Source: Saccoglossus kowalevskii
Lineage: Eukaryota; Hemichordata; Enteropneusta; Harrimaniidae
Direction: 5' to 3'
Assembly: GCF_000003605.2 (NCBI RefSeq)
Contig: NW_003141821.1
Location: forward strand, 122,416-186,415
DNA: 64,000 nt
In this document: piece after piece, positions 33,731 to 45,684 of the stretch
Layout of the letters: each line of letters starts with the position of its first letter
How positions within the stretch are numbered: the stretch's first letter is position 1
Translations under genes and position numbers: made by a program
The notes under the pieces: generated by a model
The model's input: the letters and a program-made list of their open reading frames with translations, nothing else
Database searches by the model: none
Told to the model about the DNA's origin: nothing

Positions 33731-34800
33731 GAGATTTTATTTTTTTATAATTCCGCCCTACCTACATTTGATCCGACGCCTATGTAAGTCCCGTTCAAAT
33801 CTCGCGTAAGTAACAGCCAATCACAGCCCCCCTTTTATACAGGCTGTCGGTTGCTTACTTTTCAGTGTATACGGGCAACCTTTCTGTACATTATATTTTG
33901 CCCACTTGAATAAACCATTAATAGAAAATTGCTAGTATATTTTTATTTGCAAAAGAAATTCCACAGGATTTTACAATTGTTGTCATTACATTGAATATTT
34001 TTTTCACTTCCAACAAATGTGTACACTTCCAGATACATCTTCGCCAGCCAAGGTTTGTTCATTCAGTCATCGCTTCAATTTTACATCACTGAGCATAATT
34101 ATCTAGAATGGAAGCAAAAAAAAAAAAAAAATAAGTAAATCGTAATGATTAGAACATAGTAAACAATGCAAACTGATTTTAAATTGTATAACGGTCACCG
34201 GCCCACGGCATCGACGCAGAAAATTGGAGCAAACAAATATTTCCTGATCAATTGCGATGTGTTCCAAATAAAAAATATTTTATTCCAGTCCAAATCAGCT
34301 CAATTACTTTAATAAAGAGTTATTGTATAATGTACAAAATGTTGATACAATTTGATGAATATTTACAGCTTCAATACCGTAGACGATTTTGGCCCGATCG
34401 TCAACAAAACATCACCCGTCTCCAGGGCAGGCGACTGGAAAAAAACACTGGTGTTCGGTCGAACCGGTGGAAACAAAATCAACACTCCCAGAATAACTAT
34501 ACGGAATAACAATCTAAAGTCGAACCATTCGAGTCACAATATTAACATAAAAATGACTTTCGTTGCATTTGACAATGATAAACTTACCGAAAAGCCGTGT
34601 TATTCAAGGTCGCTAACGTCGGTATAATCCGCCATTTTATTTGAGTGTGTTTGCCACCCGGTGACGTCATCATGTGCCCAATAGAAGGAGGTATGTGATT
34701 CGTTGACTAAAATCGTCGATAGTGGGTCTCGTTGAAATCTCGTTACATAGGCGTCGGATCAGATGTAGGTAGGGCGGAATTAAAAAAAATCACAAAATCA
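33731..34800. mobile_element. Inverted-repeat element of about 1.07 kb
   Basis: 33731-33787 (through ATTCCGCCCTACCTACAT to GATCCGACGCCTATGTAA) is matched, inverted, by 34743-34800 with a few differences and a small gap. The arms are about 57 bp and enclose roughly 950 bp that is CpG-richer near both ends. No transposase frame is evident inside; the open frames at 34252-34627 have no known domain. This suggests a non-autonomous DNA transposon. No flanking target duplication is clear. Confidence 0.7.
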
Positions 34801-34924
34801 AAATCAAAGTAAAATAATGAGATAAAAGGGCATTAATAACAAAAGTAATAAAAAATAAAATTAAAATAAGTTTATAGCCAAAATAATTAAAGCCCGTACA
34901 CTACATCAGATTTTAATCAGATTG

Positions 34925-34974
34925 NNNNNNNNNNNNNNNNNNNNNNNNNNNNNNNNNNNNNNNNNNNNNNNNNN
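34925..34974. other. Assembly gap (50 N)
   Basis: A 50-base N run of placeholder length, cutting the possible SAP-domain exon on the minus strand. Confidence 0.95.
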
Positions 34975-35041
34975 ATAAAACCCCGATTTTACGCAAGAAG
35001 TCTTTGAGCTGTGGCGCGGTCAGTCTGTCGAAGTCAGCCAT
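34975..35041 (-). CDS. Possible first exon of a SAP-domain protein, partial
   Basis: Starting at ATG 35041 on the minus strand, the 22 visible codons begin MADFDRLTAPQLKDFLRKI. This matches the first helix of a SAP (SAF-A/B, Acinus, PIAS) DNA-binding motif, in which a Leu-x-x-x-Leu pattern and Lys residues pack on DNA. The reading is then lost in the 50-N gap, and beyond it (below 34925) no continuation is clear. The sequence around the start is CpG-richer than average, as at a promoter. SAP N-termini of this kind are common on animal proteins of mobile or unknown origin, so this could be a real gene or an element relic. Confidence 0.45.
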
Positions 35042-35044
35042 GGT

Positions 35045-38000
35045 CAAAAACGTGGAAAAAATGCAACAAATCACTCGAAATTTAACGCACGACACTAGGC
35101 ACACGCACGATTTAGCGCTATTTTGATTCAAAGCTTGACCTGTATCACATGACTAGCAACCGGTTGCTAGATAAATTTAACGGTCTCGCGAGATCTCGAC
35201 CAAAGCGGAAAATAGCCTATTGCCTTGTCCATATTGTAATGTGTGGTTAATTTCGAACAAATTTTCTGTCGTATAATGGTTCTTTTAGTAGTTGATGATA
35301 AATATTTTATTCAGTTTCTGGCATATAATAGAAATGTATAATTATTAAATTTCACTTTTTTATATAATTTGAGTACATATGGGACAGGGAAACATTTATC
35401 GTTTATAAAATTATAAACACGGCCGGCCATTGACAAAACATAGAACGACCCAAAACGCGCCAAATAACCCCAAAACAAACCCAAAACCGAGCCAAAAGGA
35501 CCAAAAACTACACGAACGAGTAACAAACGAACCAAAATTCACCACAAAATCAAAAAAACGTGAACGATCAATCATTTTGAAAGGATACATTGAACTGGCA
35601 GTTGGGGGCGCTGTCCCAGAACGACACAATGAAAAGATGTAAATAATGAATCAATTAATAAATAAATAACAATCTCATGATAATATAAGTAAGTAAATAA
35701 TAAATAATTTTAACACAATAAACCTAATGCATAATAATTTTAAGTAATAAATAAATCGCAACGAAATAAACACTACTAGATAATTATTAAGAAGTAATCA
35801 GTAAATAAAGTCTGAACCTACTATTTTCAAGCTGTGCTGGAAATGGAAAAACAAACAAAAGTAAAAAAAAATGTCTAGTGAGAATAAAAAACTGTAAAAT
35901 TACATTATAATTAAAAAGCGCTATTTACCATGTTGCCCGGTGTCGCCCGGCATGTAACTTAAAATGGAGGGATATTACAACGCGTTTTTCACAAAGATAT
36001 CACGCGTTGTAACTTGTGATCACAGCGCTCATCACGCATCAAAACGCGCAAAAGCGTGTCAAGTGAAACGTTATGTCGATTTTGTCTGCGTCATACCTGG
36101 TGGCCGCCATTTGTCATGCTTTCTACTGGTTGGTTAAATGCGTCCGTGCAACAAAATGATTTTAACACTATTTTCATGTGTCACAATGCACTAATAGAGA
36201 ATACCCGTGTTTACATTGATATAACCCGGAACACTCAAAGGGAGAAAAGGAGTACATCGATCATAATGAGAAGACCGCGATTGATCATGTGTTACATTAG
36301 CCCCGCAATAATTCACCCATGCCACGTGATACGTTGACTGATATGATACCAAGCATGCCAAATGATGCCAGCTCAATACGATACACAGACTATTTACCAT
36401 TATGCCTACAGACTCCGTATTCAATTAAAACGGTATATATATTATTAGTTCGTGCGACTATCTGAAGCAGTTGGCTTATGAGTTCGCCTGGCGTCTCCTT
36501 AAAGATGAGAAGATTATTTCAGATCTCAAGTAAAATGTATGTTACTCTCTCATCAAGTACTAGTATTGCTCTTGGTAAACGATTATTTGCTGGTGAAAGT
36601 TACTTTCATGCCGCGCAATCTGTTAGGGCGATGTCATGCTGTTACGGCTGCCGTAATAATTCACATGACTACATGTTTTAGTACATACAACATGTAGAGC
36701 AGTTTCACTGCCACAGGTTACGAATCGCCAGTGGTTATGCTATTCTTAAAACAGGTGATATCTTAATTTCCACATCGCGGTGAATTATATAGGTAAAAAG
36801 TTACAGTGATCATTCCGGTCAAGCAGCACAACTACGACGAACTAGCCACAAAGTCCACGAGACAAGGCCGAACAGCTGATCAAAGTAAAGAAAATGACGA
36901 CAAAACAACGATTGTAGCCTTTAGTATCAAAACCATTAATTCGGGTAATAAGGTATTCTGTTATTTAACATAAACAGCATTACTTGAGTGTACGACTGAC
37001 TGACGTGTGGCATGACGGGAAACTCGTATTAGATGTTCTCTGTATTGATTCCTAAGATCTGGGGGGAAAGCAAATGGACAACTGTACCTTGAAAATACCC
37101 TTTTACTACTTGTTCTACGTGTTTCCCTGAAGGTAAATTGTACGACGTATTCAGTGCGTGATTGAATTAAATCACTTTTCAAATATTGTGATATTTTTTA
37201 TTCCATGCAGCAATTACAAAATTTAATCTCACGTTTTTTCAATAGGATAGTGACATAGTTACCGTGTGTATTACACACTGGACAGATGCAGTCAACGTCA
37301 ACCGATATATGTGTCCAATTATATAATATATTTGGGACAATATAATACAGGAAAAGTGACACCATACATATACTTTGTGCCGCAGTAAAAATGCTTTAAT
37401 TATGTGGCATTAGATATGCCCAGAAGCCCAATAGCTATGCTCATTCACATAAAGTTTACAGCTGGTGTTTATATGGGAATTAAACGGAAAGACATAAAAC
37501 ATTTTTTACACGTGACGGGGTATCCTAGATTTCATGATATAAATTGCAGTTTATGGAAAAATTATCTATGCCAGGAGCGTTGTTTGTTGTGACGTATCAT
37601 TCATGCGAGAATAACAAGACGATTTCTGACTGCGTTGTCTCCCGTTACATAAAAAAAAAACGTGACTCCAGTGACAAGGGAGATCTTCTTAAACATGAAA
37701 GTAGTTTTTTTTTTTTTTTTTCCGTTCATTTCAAAATTTGTAAAAAACCAAATGTCACTACTACAGGTAAAGCTTTGAATATCACAGCTAGACTCTAAAT
37801 CTATCAATTGCTTACCGCAAATTAATTCATTGAAATTACGCCAAAAACTAAATACTAGTTGTTTTCGGAAAACATTACAATTTCACTTGGCCGTCTTTTA
37901 AGTTAGCCATGGGCCAATTTATTGTTTGCTGATGTATTATATTTGTGTATTAGTGTCTTTATCATTTTATTATTAATTTATTTGCATACGTACATATATT

Positions 38001-38900
38001 CATTACGATTTTTTATTTATTTAAGTTCCTTGTGGTGACTTCTTCTGGGACATGAGAACAGCACCCCAGCATTATTGTCAGTCAAGACTTCGTCGAAGAA
38101 ACATGGTCATAACTTTGCGCAACTTTCTTTCAAATTGTTTTATTTTCCAAGTCAATATTCTATTTCACTAACACCATTTTACCAACACAAAAACGAGGCC
38201 AAAAACGATTTTCAAATACTTAACCTATGACGACACCGATACATCATACGAGTACAGGAATTATATTTTTCGTCGATATCAGCCAAATAAACAAAACCAT
38301 CGTTTCCGTTTACACAGAGAGTGTGCAACCATCTAATTCCCCGTTGACATTGTCGTTTTAGTTTTCTATCCTCAGCAGTGGTTTTATTCAATCCATTCAC
38401 ACAGCTTTGGGTTTTTACTTTTACAAATTAACACTAACAAACCGAAGTTGATTGCCCAGATACAGTTTGACTCGTCACACGCTTTGTTTGGATTTCAAAG
38501 TAATGAACGTACTTATCATACAAAATTATACTTGCTAATGACGGAAAAGAGAAGATTGTTTTGAGTGAAGATTGTTGACAACTTATTCCACTGCATACTT
38601 CATTAGTAAAGGTTTCTGAAAAACATTTTTCCAAGGTAATTTCAAGGTCATTCAGTGGAATTAATATTGGCTGTTATAGGTACTCTTAGGATTAAACACA
38701 GTTGCTTAAAGGTGTTGTGCCACTATATTGACGGATTACAAAAAGTTGAATCTTGATTATCAGTGAATCTACTTTATCCATACTCCAGTATCATAAAACT
38801 ATGTTGTCAGTGTCACAGACGTTGTTGATTGATACAGTAACAAGGAATAGTAATACGGGGCTGGCTATGAGTGTTGCCTACTCACTAACTTAGGCCAATC
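35045..38900. other. No gene recognised; low-complexity tract at about 35440-35560
   Basis: 35440-35560 is a purine/C-rich stretch of CCAAAA-type words that creates long open frames on both strands. 35930-36060 is CpG-rich (ACGCG words). The frames at 36056-36337, 36478-36681 and 36961-37182 have no family match. A and T runs at 37650-37720 add low complexity. Confidence 0.4.
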
Positions 38901-38901
38901 A

Positions 38902-40642
38902 TTAGTAGAATGTCTCAAGGAATGGTGATATAACGTCTTCTGCATCATCATCCTCGTCGGAATCGAGTTCTTCATTTGAAGAATTGATTACATTTTTAAA
39001 ATAATTCTCATCAGTCCCACATTGGCATCTTTCAGTGCATGTCATGGCATTCTTCTTACAGGAACGGATGTTAGATGTACACATGTTTATATTGCATGTA
39101 CATTTCACCAACTGAACTGGAGCAGATGGTAGCAGATTAGTTATTGCATAAAATGTGTTGTCTTGGGAGTTTTGGCGTTCGTGTGATATCACTTTTCCAT
39201 ATCATTATTTGATAATGTGTCCGGAGTATTGCCTGGTTAAGACTTCCTTTAGTTGGTTGTAATTTTTGTTCTGCAACGTCTACAACAGATGCTCCAGGTA
39301 CATAGAGTTGGCACACATACTCCTCAAGAGCATTTATTGTTTCATCACTTGGAAATTCACAACTGCCCAGATCAGCAAATACATCTATTATACTGTCATT
39401 TGCATTCTTAAATACTTTCCAACAGCTAATCTTCCCCTTTTCCGCAAAACGACCAGTTAGGTCAGCACCTGTCCAGTAAAAGCATGAAACCCAGGCAGTG
39501 TTGCAGTTTTTGTCTCACCAAAGGCTTGATATATTGGCTTTAATGAAATTACCCGAGGTAATGAACCTGCACCTGTTACAAAGCATGTTTCACCACAAAG
39601 CATTGCGAAACTGTGGAAGGAAACGTTAAATACATCAGTGTCTGGAGATTGAATGACCAATTTTGTTGAGCCTCGCTTAACTGCATCAGTGGCATGCAGC
39701 AGTAATTTCGTATCCGCTTCTTCTTGTGAGCTGTAGAGAAGGCTTACATCTAAGTTGTTTGATAGTACTGTTTGTCGAAATGCCACAAAGCAATCTCAGA
39801 TGAAATTGTACATGACTTTATTTGAAAGAAACTCAGTCAGTTGAACTTTTGTTCTAGTATGGACAAGAAATATTTTCCAATGTACGTCTACTATCCGTTT
39901 GCTATTTGAAAACTGGTATGCCACAGGTTCATTTCCCACACGTCGACTAGCAGTTGCTACCTTTAATAACCCTACTGTTAGATCATAGCAATCCAATATA
40001 ACATGGAATTTCTTGCATAAGGCGTGTGCAGAAATGGTTTCCAATGTTTTTACCCAGGATGGTTTTTCCATTTCTTGCACCAATGTCATAATTTCTATCA
40101 CTGTGCATGTATGATTGTGGCTCATATTGGTCACTGTTTGTGTTTGTAGGTATTCCACACATTGAACATTTGATAGGAGTTTCTCCAGACATGACATTAG
40201 CTTACTTTTGTCTGTACAAGGTCGTAGTTTTTCTGTACAATCAAATAATGCTCTTGAATACAGTCCAAGTAATTCACGAACATTCTTTTTTTGGACGAGA
40301 GCTTACATCTACAAGTAGTCGTGCAAATAAAGAACTATCTTCTCTCAACTCTATCACTTTGTCATCCATTTTCTGTGTAACTGATTTTGCAGAGTTATTC
40401 TATGTTTGAAGTTTGACTAATTTCATTGGCGACCAAAGTTTAACTTCTCCTTTAATTATGCGTTCTTCCACAAATTTATTATAGCTATCTTCACCAATGG
40501 TGTTTTGATGACACAGGTTTTGATTTACTTTTGGTGGCATCAGGGTATTAGTGATAATGTTCACTAAAGTGTCACCTTCATATTTGAATGGGTTAATGAC
40601 TTTTTTCATTCTAGTTTCTTGCCTTACAAAGATTTTGAACAA
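38902..40642 (-). pseudogene. CXC (tesmin/TSO1-like) domain protein with a nuclease-like core, decayed
   Basis: Four minus-strand blocks in changing frames. 40642-40400 has INPFKYEGDTLVNIIT. 40197-39796 is a middle domain with VILDCYDL. 39786-39457 has SSQEEADTKLLLHATDA and VIQSPDTDVF, a PIN/FEN-like acidic nuclease pattern, then LPGFHAFTG. 39192-38902 has a CXC cysteine array (Cys at 31, 33, 38, 45, 52, 56 and 58 of that frame) and an acidic tail. This architecture is a large, repeated family of uncharacterised proteins in many invertebrates and fish, annotated by the CXC domain and suspected to be transposon-derived. Segments between the blocks are readable with stops or frameshifts, so this copy is dead. 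Terminal repeats were not found. Confidence 0.75.
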
Positions 40643-40649
40643 TTTCTTA

Positions 40650-41285
40650 TTTCACTGATTGCTAATTAAAACAAGGATACTTGATTACATAATGAATGTA
40701 ACATTCAGTTATTAAATATACACATGAGTGGACTCAAACCCTAGTTATACATGTATATACACACATACTTTAAAAAACATAGATACACACATAGATTGAA
40801 TCACAGTGTGCATATAGTAAAACAGTTACAGTAACATTTTCATTGCTCTGAGAAGCTACAAAACCTAAAAAATATCTTGCGAAGATGTCAGTAAAAGTAA
40901 TATAAAGCTGTATGCAGCAACAGAACTTTATATTTACAAGTGGTTGTTTGAGTGATTTTCTCTTCGCGCTTATTGACCTCACCTTTGACCTTGACCTAAG
41001 TCACAAAAGTGAAAAGAAAAAATTGACAGCAATGTTTTTTGAATACCTCAGAATTAGAGAACACAGAAGCATATGTTGACAATAATCTTTACTAAATACA
41101 CACTGGCACCATATCATTGACATATGGCTCTGCACTTATAGTCAAAAATAGAAAATATTTCAATTGCAAAAACTGTAATCGCCATTTTTTGTATTTCTTT
41201 CACTAATATATAATATGAGTCTCATATCTCGGGCACGCGTGGCGCGACGATCAGCGTTTATAAAACAATGATATTCGCTGTTTTG
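40650..41285. other. No gene recognised
   Basis: AT-rich stretch between the CXC relic and the GPCR pseudogene. Nothing supported. Confidence 0.4.
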
Positions 41286-41289
41286 CTAC

Positions 41290-41471
41290 AGTTACTACAC
41301 CTGTTTAAACGTGACCAGTACTGATTATGAACTCGAACTCGTTCAAGCCCGACTTCCGTCGCTTAAATTGCTCCATTTATATTTATGTATTTATCAACAG
41401 AAACGAAGTGTGAATTTTTTACAGACTACACCAAACCAAACTTATTTGTTAGCGTCTTTGTTGATTCAAGT
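41290..41471 (+). pseudogene. GPCR pseudogene 2, piece 1 (N-terminus to TM2)
   Basis: Aligns to about 4420-4680 of the intact gene. The start region (ATGAACTCGAACTCGTTCAA) matches ATGGAGTTTGAGAATCGTTC, and TACAGACTACACCAAAC matches the TM1-TM2 loop. TM1 itself is mostly deleted and a frameshift follows the start. Homology stops abruptly after ATTCAAGT (41464-41471), which recurs at 44198-44205 where homology resumes. Confidence 0.75.
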
Positions 41472-41509
41472 ATATAACAAAACACTACTGAGTTACATAT
41501 AATCCTGTC

Positions 41510-42798
41510 AATCATTAACAAAAGCTTGCGTCATCAAACAATACGTACATGGGTGCACCACTCCTAATTCAAAAAGATATCAAAAACGTTATGAAGGTGC
41601 TCTCAACTCAAATCAATAAATCAAACTCACAAAGCGATCAAATCGATTATTCTGAACATCGACATAAAACGTCGGTAACTCTGTACATCGACAACTCTTA
41701 AAAACTCTTGGAACCATGTGGGGCATCATTCCTCCCAACATATTATGTACTCATAACCTCATTAAAACACCATAAACCTCCACAAAACTCTTAACAATGT
41801 GTTGCAAATATTTTGTCTACTGAAACACGCTTAATTCGTTATAAAGGACCTCACAATCGTCATCAAATATCAGTTCAAAACAAAAATCTTGGCGCTCACA
41901 TACATACAATTCAATATCACAAAAAAACGTTCAAAGATCGACAATAAAAAGCAAGCAATGCATTACATTACTAAGCAATGGTGCTGAGATTCTGAAAAAG
42001 AGTTCAACGTCCTTCAGTTACAGTGTTCGTTATCTTTAAAGCGAGCGGTTCTCTACACAATACACAAATAGCTAAAGTTCTAATCAAAGTCTGAGTGTCT
42101 CTTCTCTTTTCATCCCGTTAGTCCGGGTCGTTCTTTCTCATAAGTTGTCTCTAATGTCGCTCATTTCACCTTGATTATTCAGTCCTATTTGATACTCGTC
42201 CTTCCTATTGGATTCAGAAGACTTCATCTCTTCAGTTTTGTTCATCGGTGTCCTTCCTTCGGGTAAAGGCATTAGTCGTCAAGCGCAGTTGCGTCTCTGC
42301 CATCAAGCTGCTAGTTCCGTTCACAAGAAAGACACACATTTGGGCGTTCCTTCACCATTACACAGTTCTGCACAGAATGTCGTCGTGTGTTAAACACAAT
42401 GCCTGGGTTCACCCAACACGTGTCACCGGGGTTCGTCTTGTCTCTATAACATCCGCTTGAGGTACAGGATAGGAAAAGTCACTCAACTTTACAGTCAAAT
42501 GGACGCACACAATGAAATACCTTTCAATAGCTAGTCTTTAGCCACACGAGAGAACGCCTCAAGGCAAACTGCCTCGTCAGAGACTCTCTCGCCTCATGGA
42601 GCTCTCTCCGTGACCAAGGACTTAGACCGTTTATTACGTAGCAAAACTTAACCAATTACAAAGAAGTTTAAAGACTATAAGGCGTAACCTTCACACATTC
42701 AACTTGCACATAGCCAATCACACTAGGAACTGGACAGGTCATATCTACCGATTAATCATTCGCTATATTAATTAACTACAAATACTAAACGTCAGAAA
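41510..42798 (-). repeat. Repeat R1, minus-strand copy
   Basis: The reverse complement matches 61000-62340 almost along its whole length, including TTTGACTGTAAAGTT, TGTGTCTTTCTTGTGAAC, CGCTTGACGACTAA, TTGTTTTGAACTGATATTT and GAGGTCCTTTATAACGA. It joins a LINE at about 42798, where LINE homology (YDHLERV) ends. It therefore probably inserted into the LINE, or formed part of a composite. No protein is visible. Confidence 0.8.
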
Positions 42799-44197
42799 TA
42801 GTAGCCAAGAGACGAACACGTTCTAAGTGGTCGTATTTTTGGAAGCCCCTAATTTCAGCGCCGTAAGTCAAAATGAAAGTAGTTTTAACAGTGATAACGA
42901 TCGAAAAATATACATACAACTTAAAAATATAACCTTTCTGGCTTGTTATGCCAATAATTTGGTTTCGATGGATCATTGGAGTCTACAAGAAAACATCATG
43001 CCAAGGTATTCGTAATACAACAGAGATTCAACCACTTCGCCCCAGTACGTCCATTTCTCGTTTTTCGTAAATGTCCCCCACTCTTAAAAACAATAATCTT
43101 GGTTTTCCTTAAATTTACTGACATATTCCAGTTATCAAAAAGCAAATCAAGTTTGTTCAAAAAACGCTGAAGACCGATAATAGAATCAGCTACTAATGTT
43201 ACATCATCGGCGAAAAGGAGACAACGTAATTCTACAAGATCTGGAAATAATTGAACACCATGGTGATCAGATTTGTTAAGCTCATAACTTAATAAAGGAA
43301 AAAAGAATAGAACATACAGCCCTGCCGCATATCTATGGGGCAAATAAAATAATCGGAGTTACCATTCATAGTCCTAACACACAATTTGGTATTTGCATAC
43401 ATATTGAGCGTCTTCCCGTTGACACCTCTTTACAAGCTTATACCCCAAATTGAAAGATGTCATGCAGCTGTCTTCAGCATCCCTGTAAACATATTTATAC
43501 ATTCATTAATATTGATATCAGGTAATTCTGCAATTTCATTAAGCTTAATTCTGACAGAAATTGAATTGATAAAAGAATTACTACAATTTCCTAACCAGCT
43601 AAAATTGCTTTGACCCCTCTCCCGTTTTGGGTTGCGTGTAAATGCTACTTCCGTTCTGTAACGCTGGCAACAGAGGAATGTAAACAATAAAAGCAGTTTG
43701 TCAGATTCTACTCGCGATGCTATGGAAAAATCTAGTACATCTAGTACAACACAACTCAAGAAAAGAACGTCCAAATGAATTGTTTCCACGTGTGGAGATT
43801 CTTGGCCTAGAGGCCTAGATCGACCGAAGACAGTGAAACCAGGAAACTGGCCAATAAATTGGTCGCCATACTCTGCCCAAGTTTTATAAATGGAAATTAT
43901 ATCGTAATTACAAATTAAATCACAGGAGGATGATTTATTTTTTAGCCCTCTTACCTTCCAGGAAATGAATTTTAGTTCAGTTGGACCGTGGCCAAATTCT
44001 TTTTCTGAAGCAATGACGTTATTTGCTGCAAGAATTCTCTGTAAGCGAGTTCTTGGTTCTTCTCTCCTCGGAGGTATTTATTCACTGACACCAAGACTGC
44101 GATCGGGTTCAGAATTTACATTTTCGGTTCACTACAACACTACATTATCTATCTACTAAATCATTCCTGTTTATCAACATCGATATTAAGCTCTTCC
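42785..44197 (-). pseudogene. LINE with endonuclease start and RT C-terminus, internally deleted
   Basis: Read on the minus strand from 44197. Near 43990-43810 there is an endonuclease start (ISWKVRGLKNKSSSCDLI, WAEYGDQF, QFPGFTVFG). A linker at 43789-43460 ends ININECINMFTGMLKTAA. The RT active-site segment is at 43343-42996 (CLLFADDVTLVADS with an intact FADD). The thumb/C-terminal region is at 42976-42785 (LTYGAEIRGFQKYDHLERV). Parts of the endonuclease and RT are missing, and frames change. The overall plan resembles the LINE at 20367. It is inserted in GPCR pseudogene 2. Confidence 0.8.
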
Positions 44198-44424
44198 ATT
44201 CAAGTCTAGTTGCTTTATATATCCTTTCTACTACCTGGCTATTTACATATGTCTGTATGTAAATTCGTTCTTTCCATTGATACTTTTGGGGTAACTGCAA
44301 TATCTTCGGTATTCATTCTTGTTGGCGTAACCGTTGACAGATTGTGTGCGGTTGTGTATCCATTTCGTCGCCAAGCTTCTCTCACCAACGTAAAACATTA
44401 TTAGCAATTGTATTCATTAAGTTA
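44198..44424 (+). pseudogene. GPCR pseudogene 2, piece 2 (TM2 end to TM4)
   Basis: The frame 44210-44404 reads GVTAISSVFILVGVTVDRLC then AVVYPFRRQASLTNVKHY, clearly the TM3-DRY-loop 2 region of the intact receptor (FILIGVTIDRFCAIVYPFRY). Its first bases are the second copy of ATTCAAGT. It ends after GCAATTGTATTCATTAAGTT, in the middle of TM4, where a further insertion begins. Confidence 0.85.
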
Positions 44425-45084
44425 CCAATGCAACTGTTTAACATATTAACGCTCTCTTCAATCTATGGACCACTAGCGGGCTCTCTCTAATTTGAAAATC
44501 AGAATTATAAAACATTGATAGTTCCAAACTTGTCATACCTCTTCAGGCATATTAATGTATATACATCTTGAATTTTCAAGGTGAATGTTCCGGCGAAGCA
44601 CTCCACTATCACCTTGAAGTATTTCATTAGGAATATGTGTATGTAACAATGCCCTCACAGTTTAGAATCAGTTTACCAACAGCCAATCATATTGCTTCTT
44701 TCATCAACGCGCTTGACCAAGCTATCAACATTGTCGGGGCAGAGCTAAGTCACAAGACGTTATTAAAGACGCGCACCACTCTACCATGTATTTCTATGGG
44801 CTCTGTGCGAGCTGCTGTGGAACACCGGTCGAAAAGCCGTTGAAAATAGCTAAAATCGAAAAAACAGCACAAACATAACTTTAAAGAAATCAAAAACAAC
44901 CAAATTTAAATATGTTGCATATGCAGGGTAATCTTGTTACATGGTCCAGGGGGTGTCAACAACCATCCCAAAGTACCCCCCTGCCAAATGCTAAGAACAA
45001 CTGAAGCATATATATACATATTGACATGAAATATTGTCCACCTATGCGGATCTGTTTGTGCAGGAATTTTATGACTGTATGCCC
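44425..45084. other. No gene recognised (inside the second insertion)
   Basis: Noncoding DNA between pseudogene piece 2 and the repeats at 45085. No family recognised. Confidence 0.4.
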
Positions 45085-45502
45085 TTACTGACGTCAACCA
45101 AACTAATTACATGGGAAGTTGGCACCCAAGGCTGACAGGTACTACACCTTGCCCAAGGGTGACCTGGAGGTAGTTGTGGCAAAGGGTAACCTCATTCTGC
45201 CAAGTCCATAGACTCCACAGCCGGATGTAGTTTAAAATCTTACCCAGGACAAATATATACAAATTTAAATAAATGCAAACGTTGATATTATCAGGTAATA
45301 CCTCACATGTGAGGTTGAGTTGGTGTAAGGTTTTTTATGATCGTATGACCTTACTGACGTCAACCAAACTTATTATGTGGGAAGTTGGCACGCAAGGCTG
45401 ACAGGTGCTACACCTTGCCCAAGGGTGGCCTGGAGGTAGTTGTGGCAAAGGGTAACCTCATTCTCCCAAGTACAAAAACTCCACAATCAGATGCAGTTTG
45501 AA
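45085..45502. repeat. Two direct repeats, period 266 bp
   Basis: 45085-45235 and 45351-45502 share about 150 bp (TTACTGACGTCAACCAAACT, GGCTGACAGGTRCTACACCT, GGAGGTAGTTGTGGCAAAGG) with scattered differences. Each contains GTCAAC/TGACGTCA-like words. No coding sequence. Confidence 0.8.
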
Positions 45503-45684
45503 CGTCGTGCCCAGGACATAAAAAATGTTTTAAAGCTGAAAAACGACCCGACTGAGTCATGAGGCCAAACCTGTAATAATTCGGGGAGTGCTGAAAAGCA
45601 CCGCGTTCACCCGTGCATTCAGTGTGTTGAGGAAAATGAAAAGCCAAGAGAGTGGGAATTCAGTGTTTGTGTGTGTAGACTGAC

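Noticed and set aside
35311-35642. Overlapping open frames on both strands, one Phe/Gly-rich
   Set aside because: They arise from a CCAAAA-type low-complexity tract; there is no domain and no codon signal.
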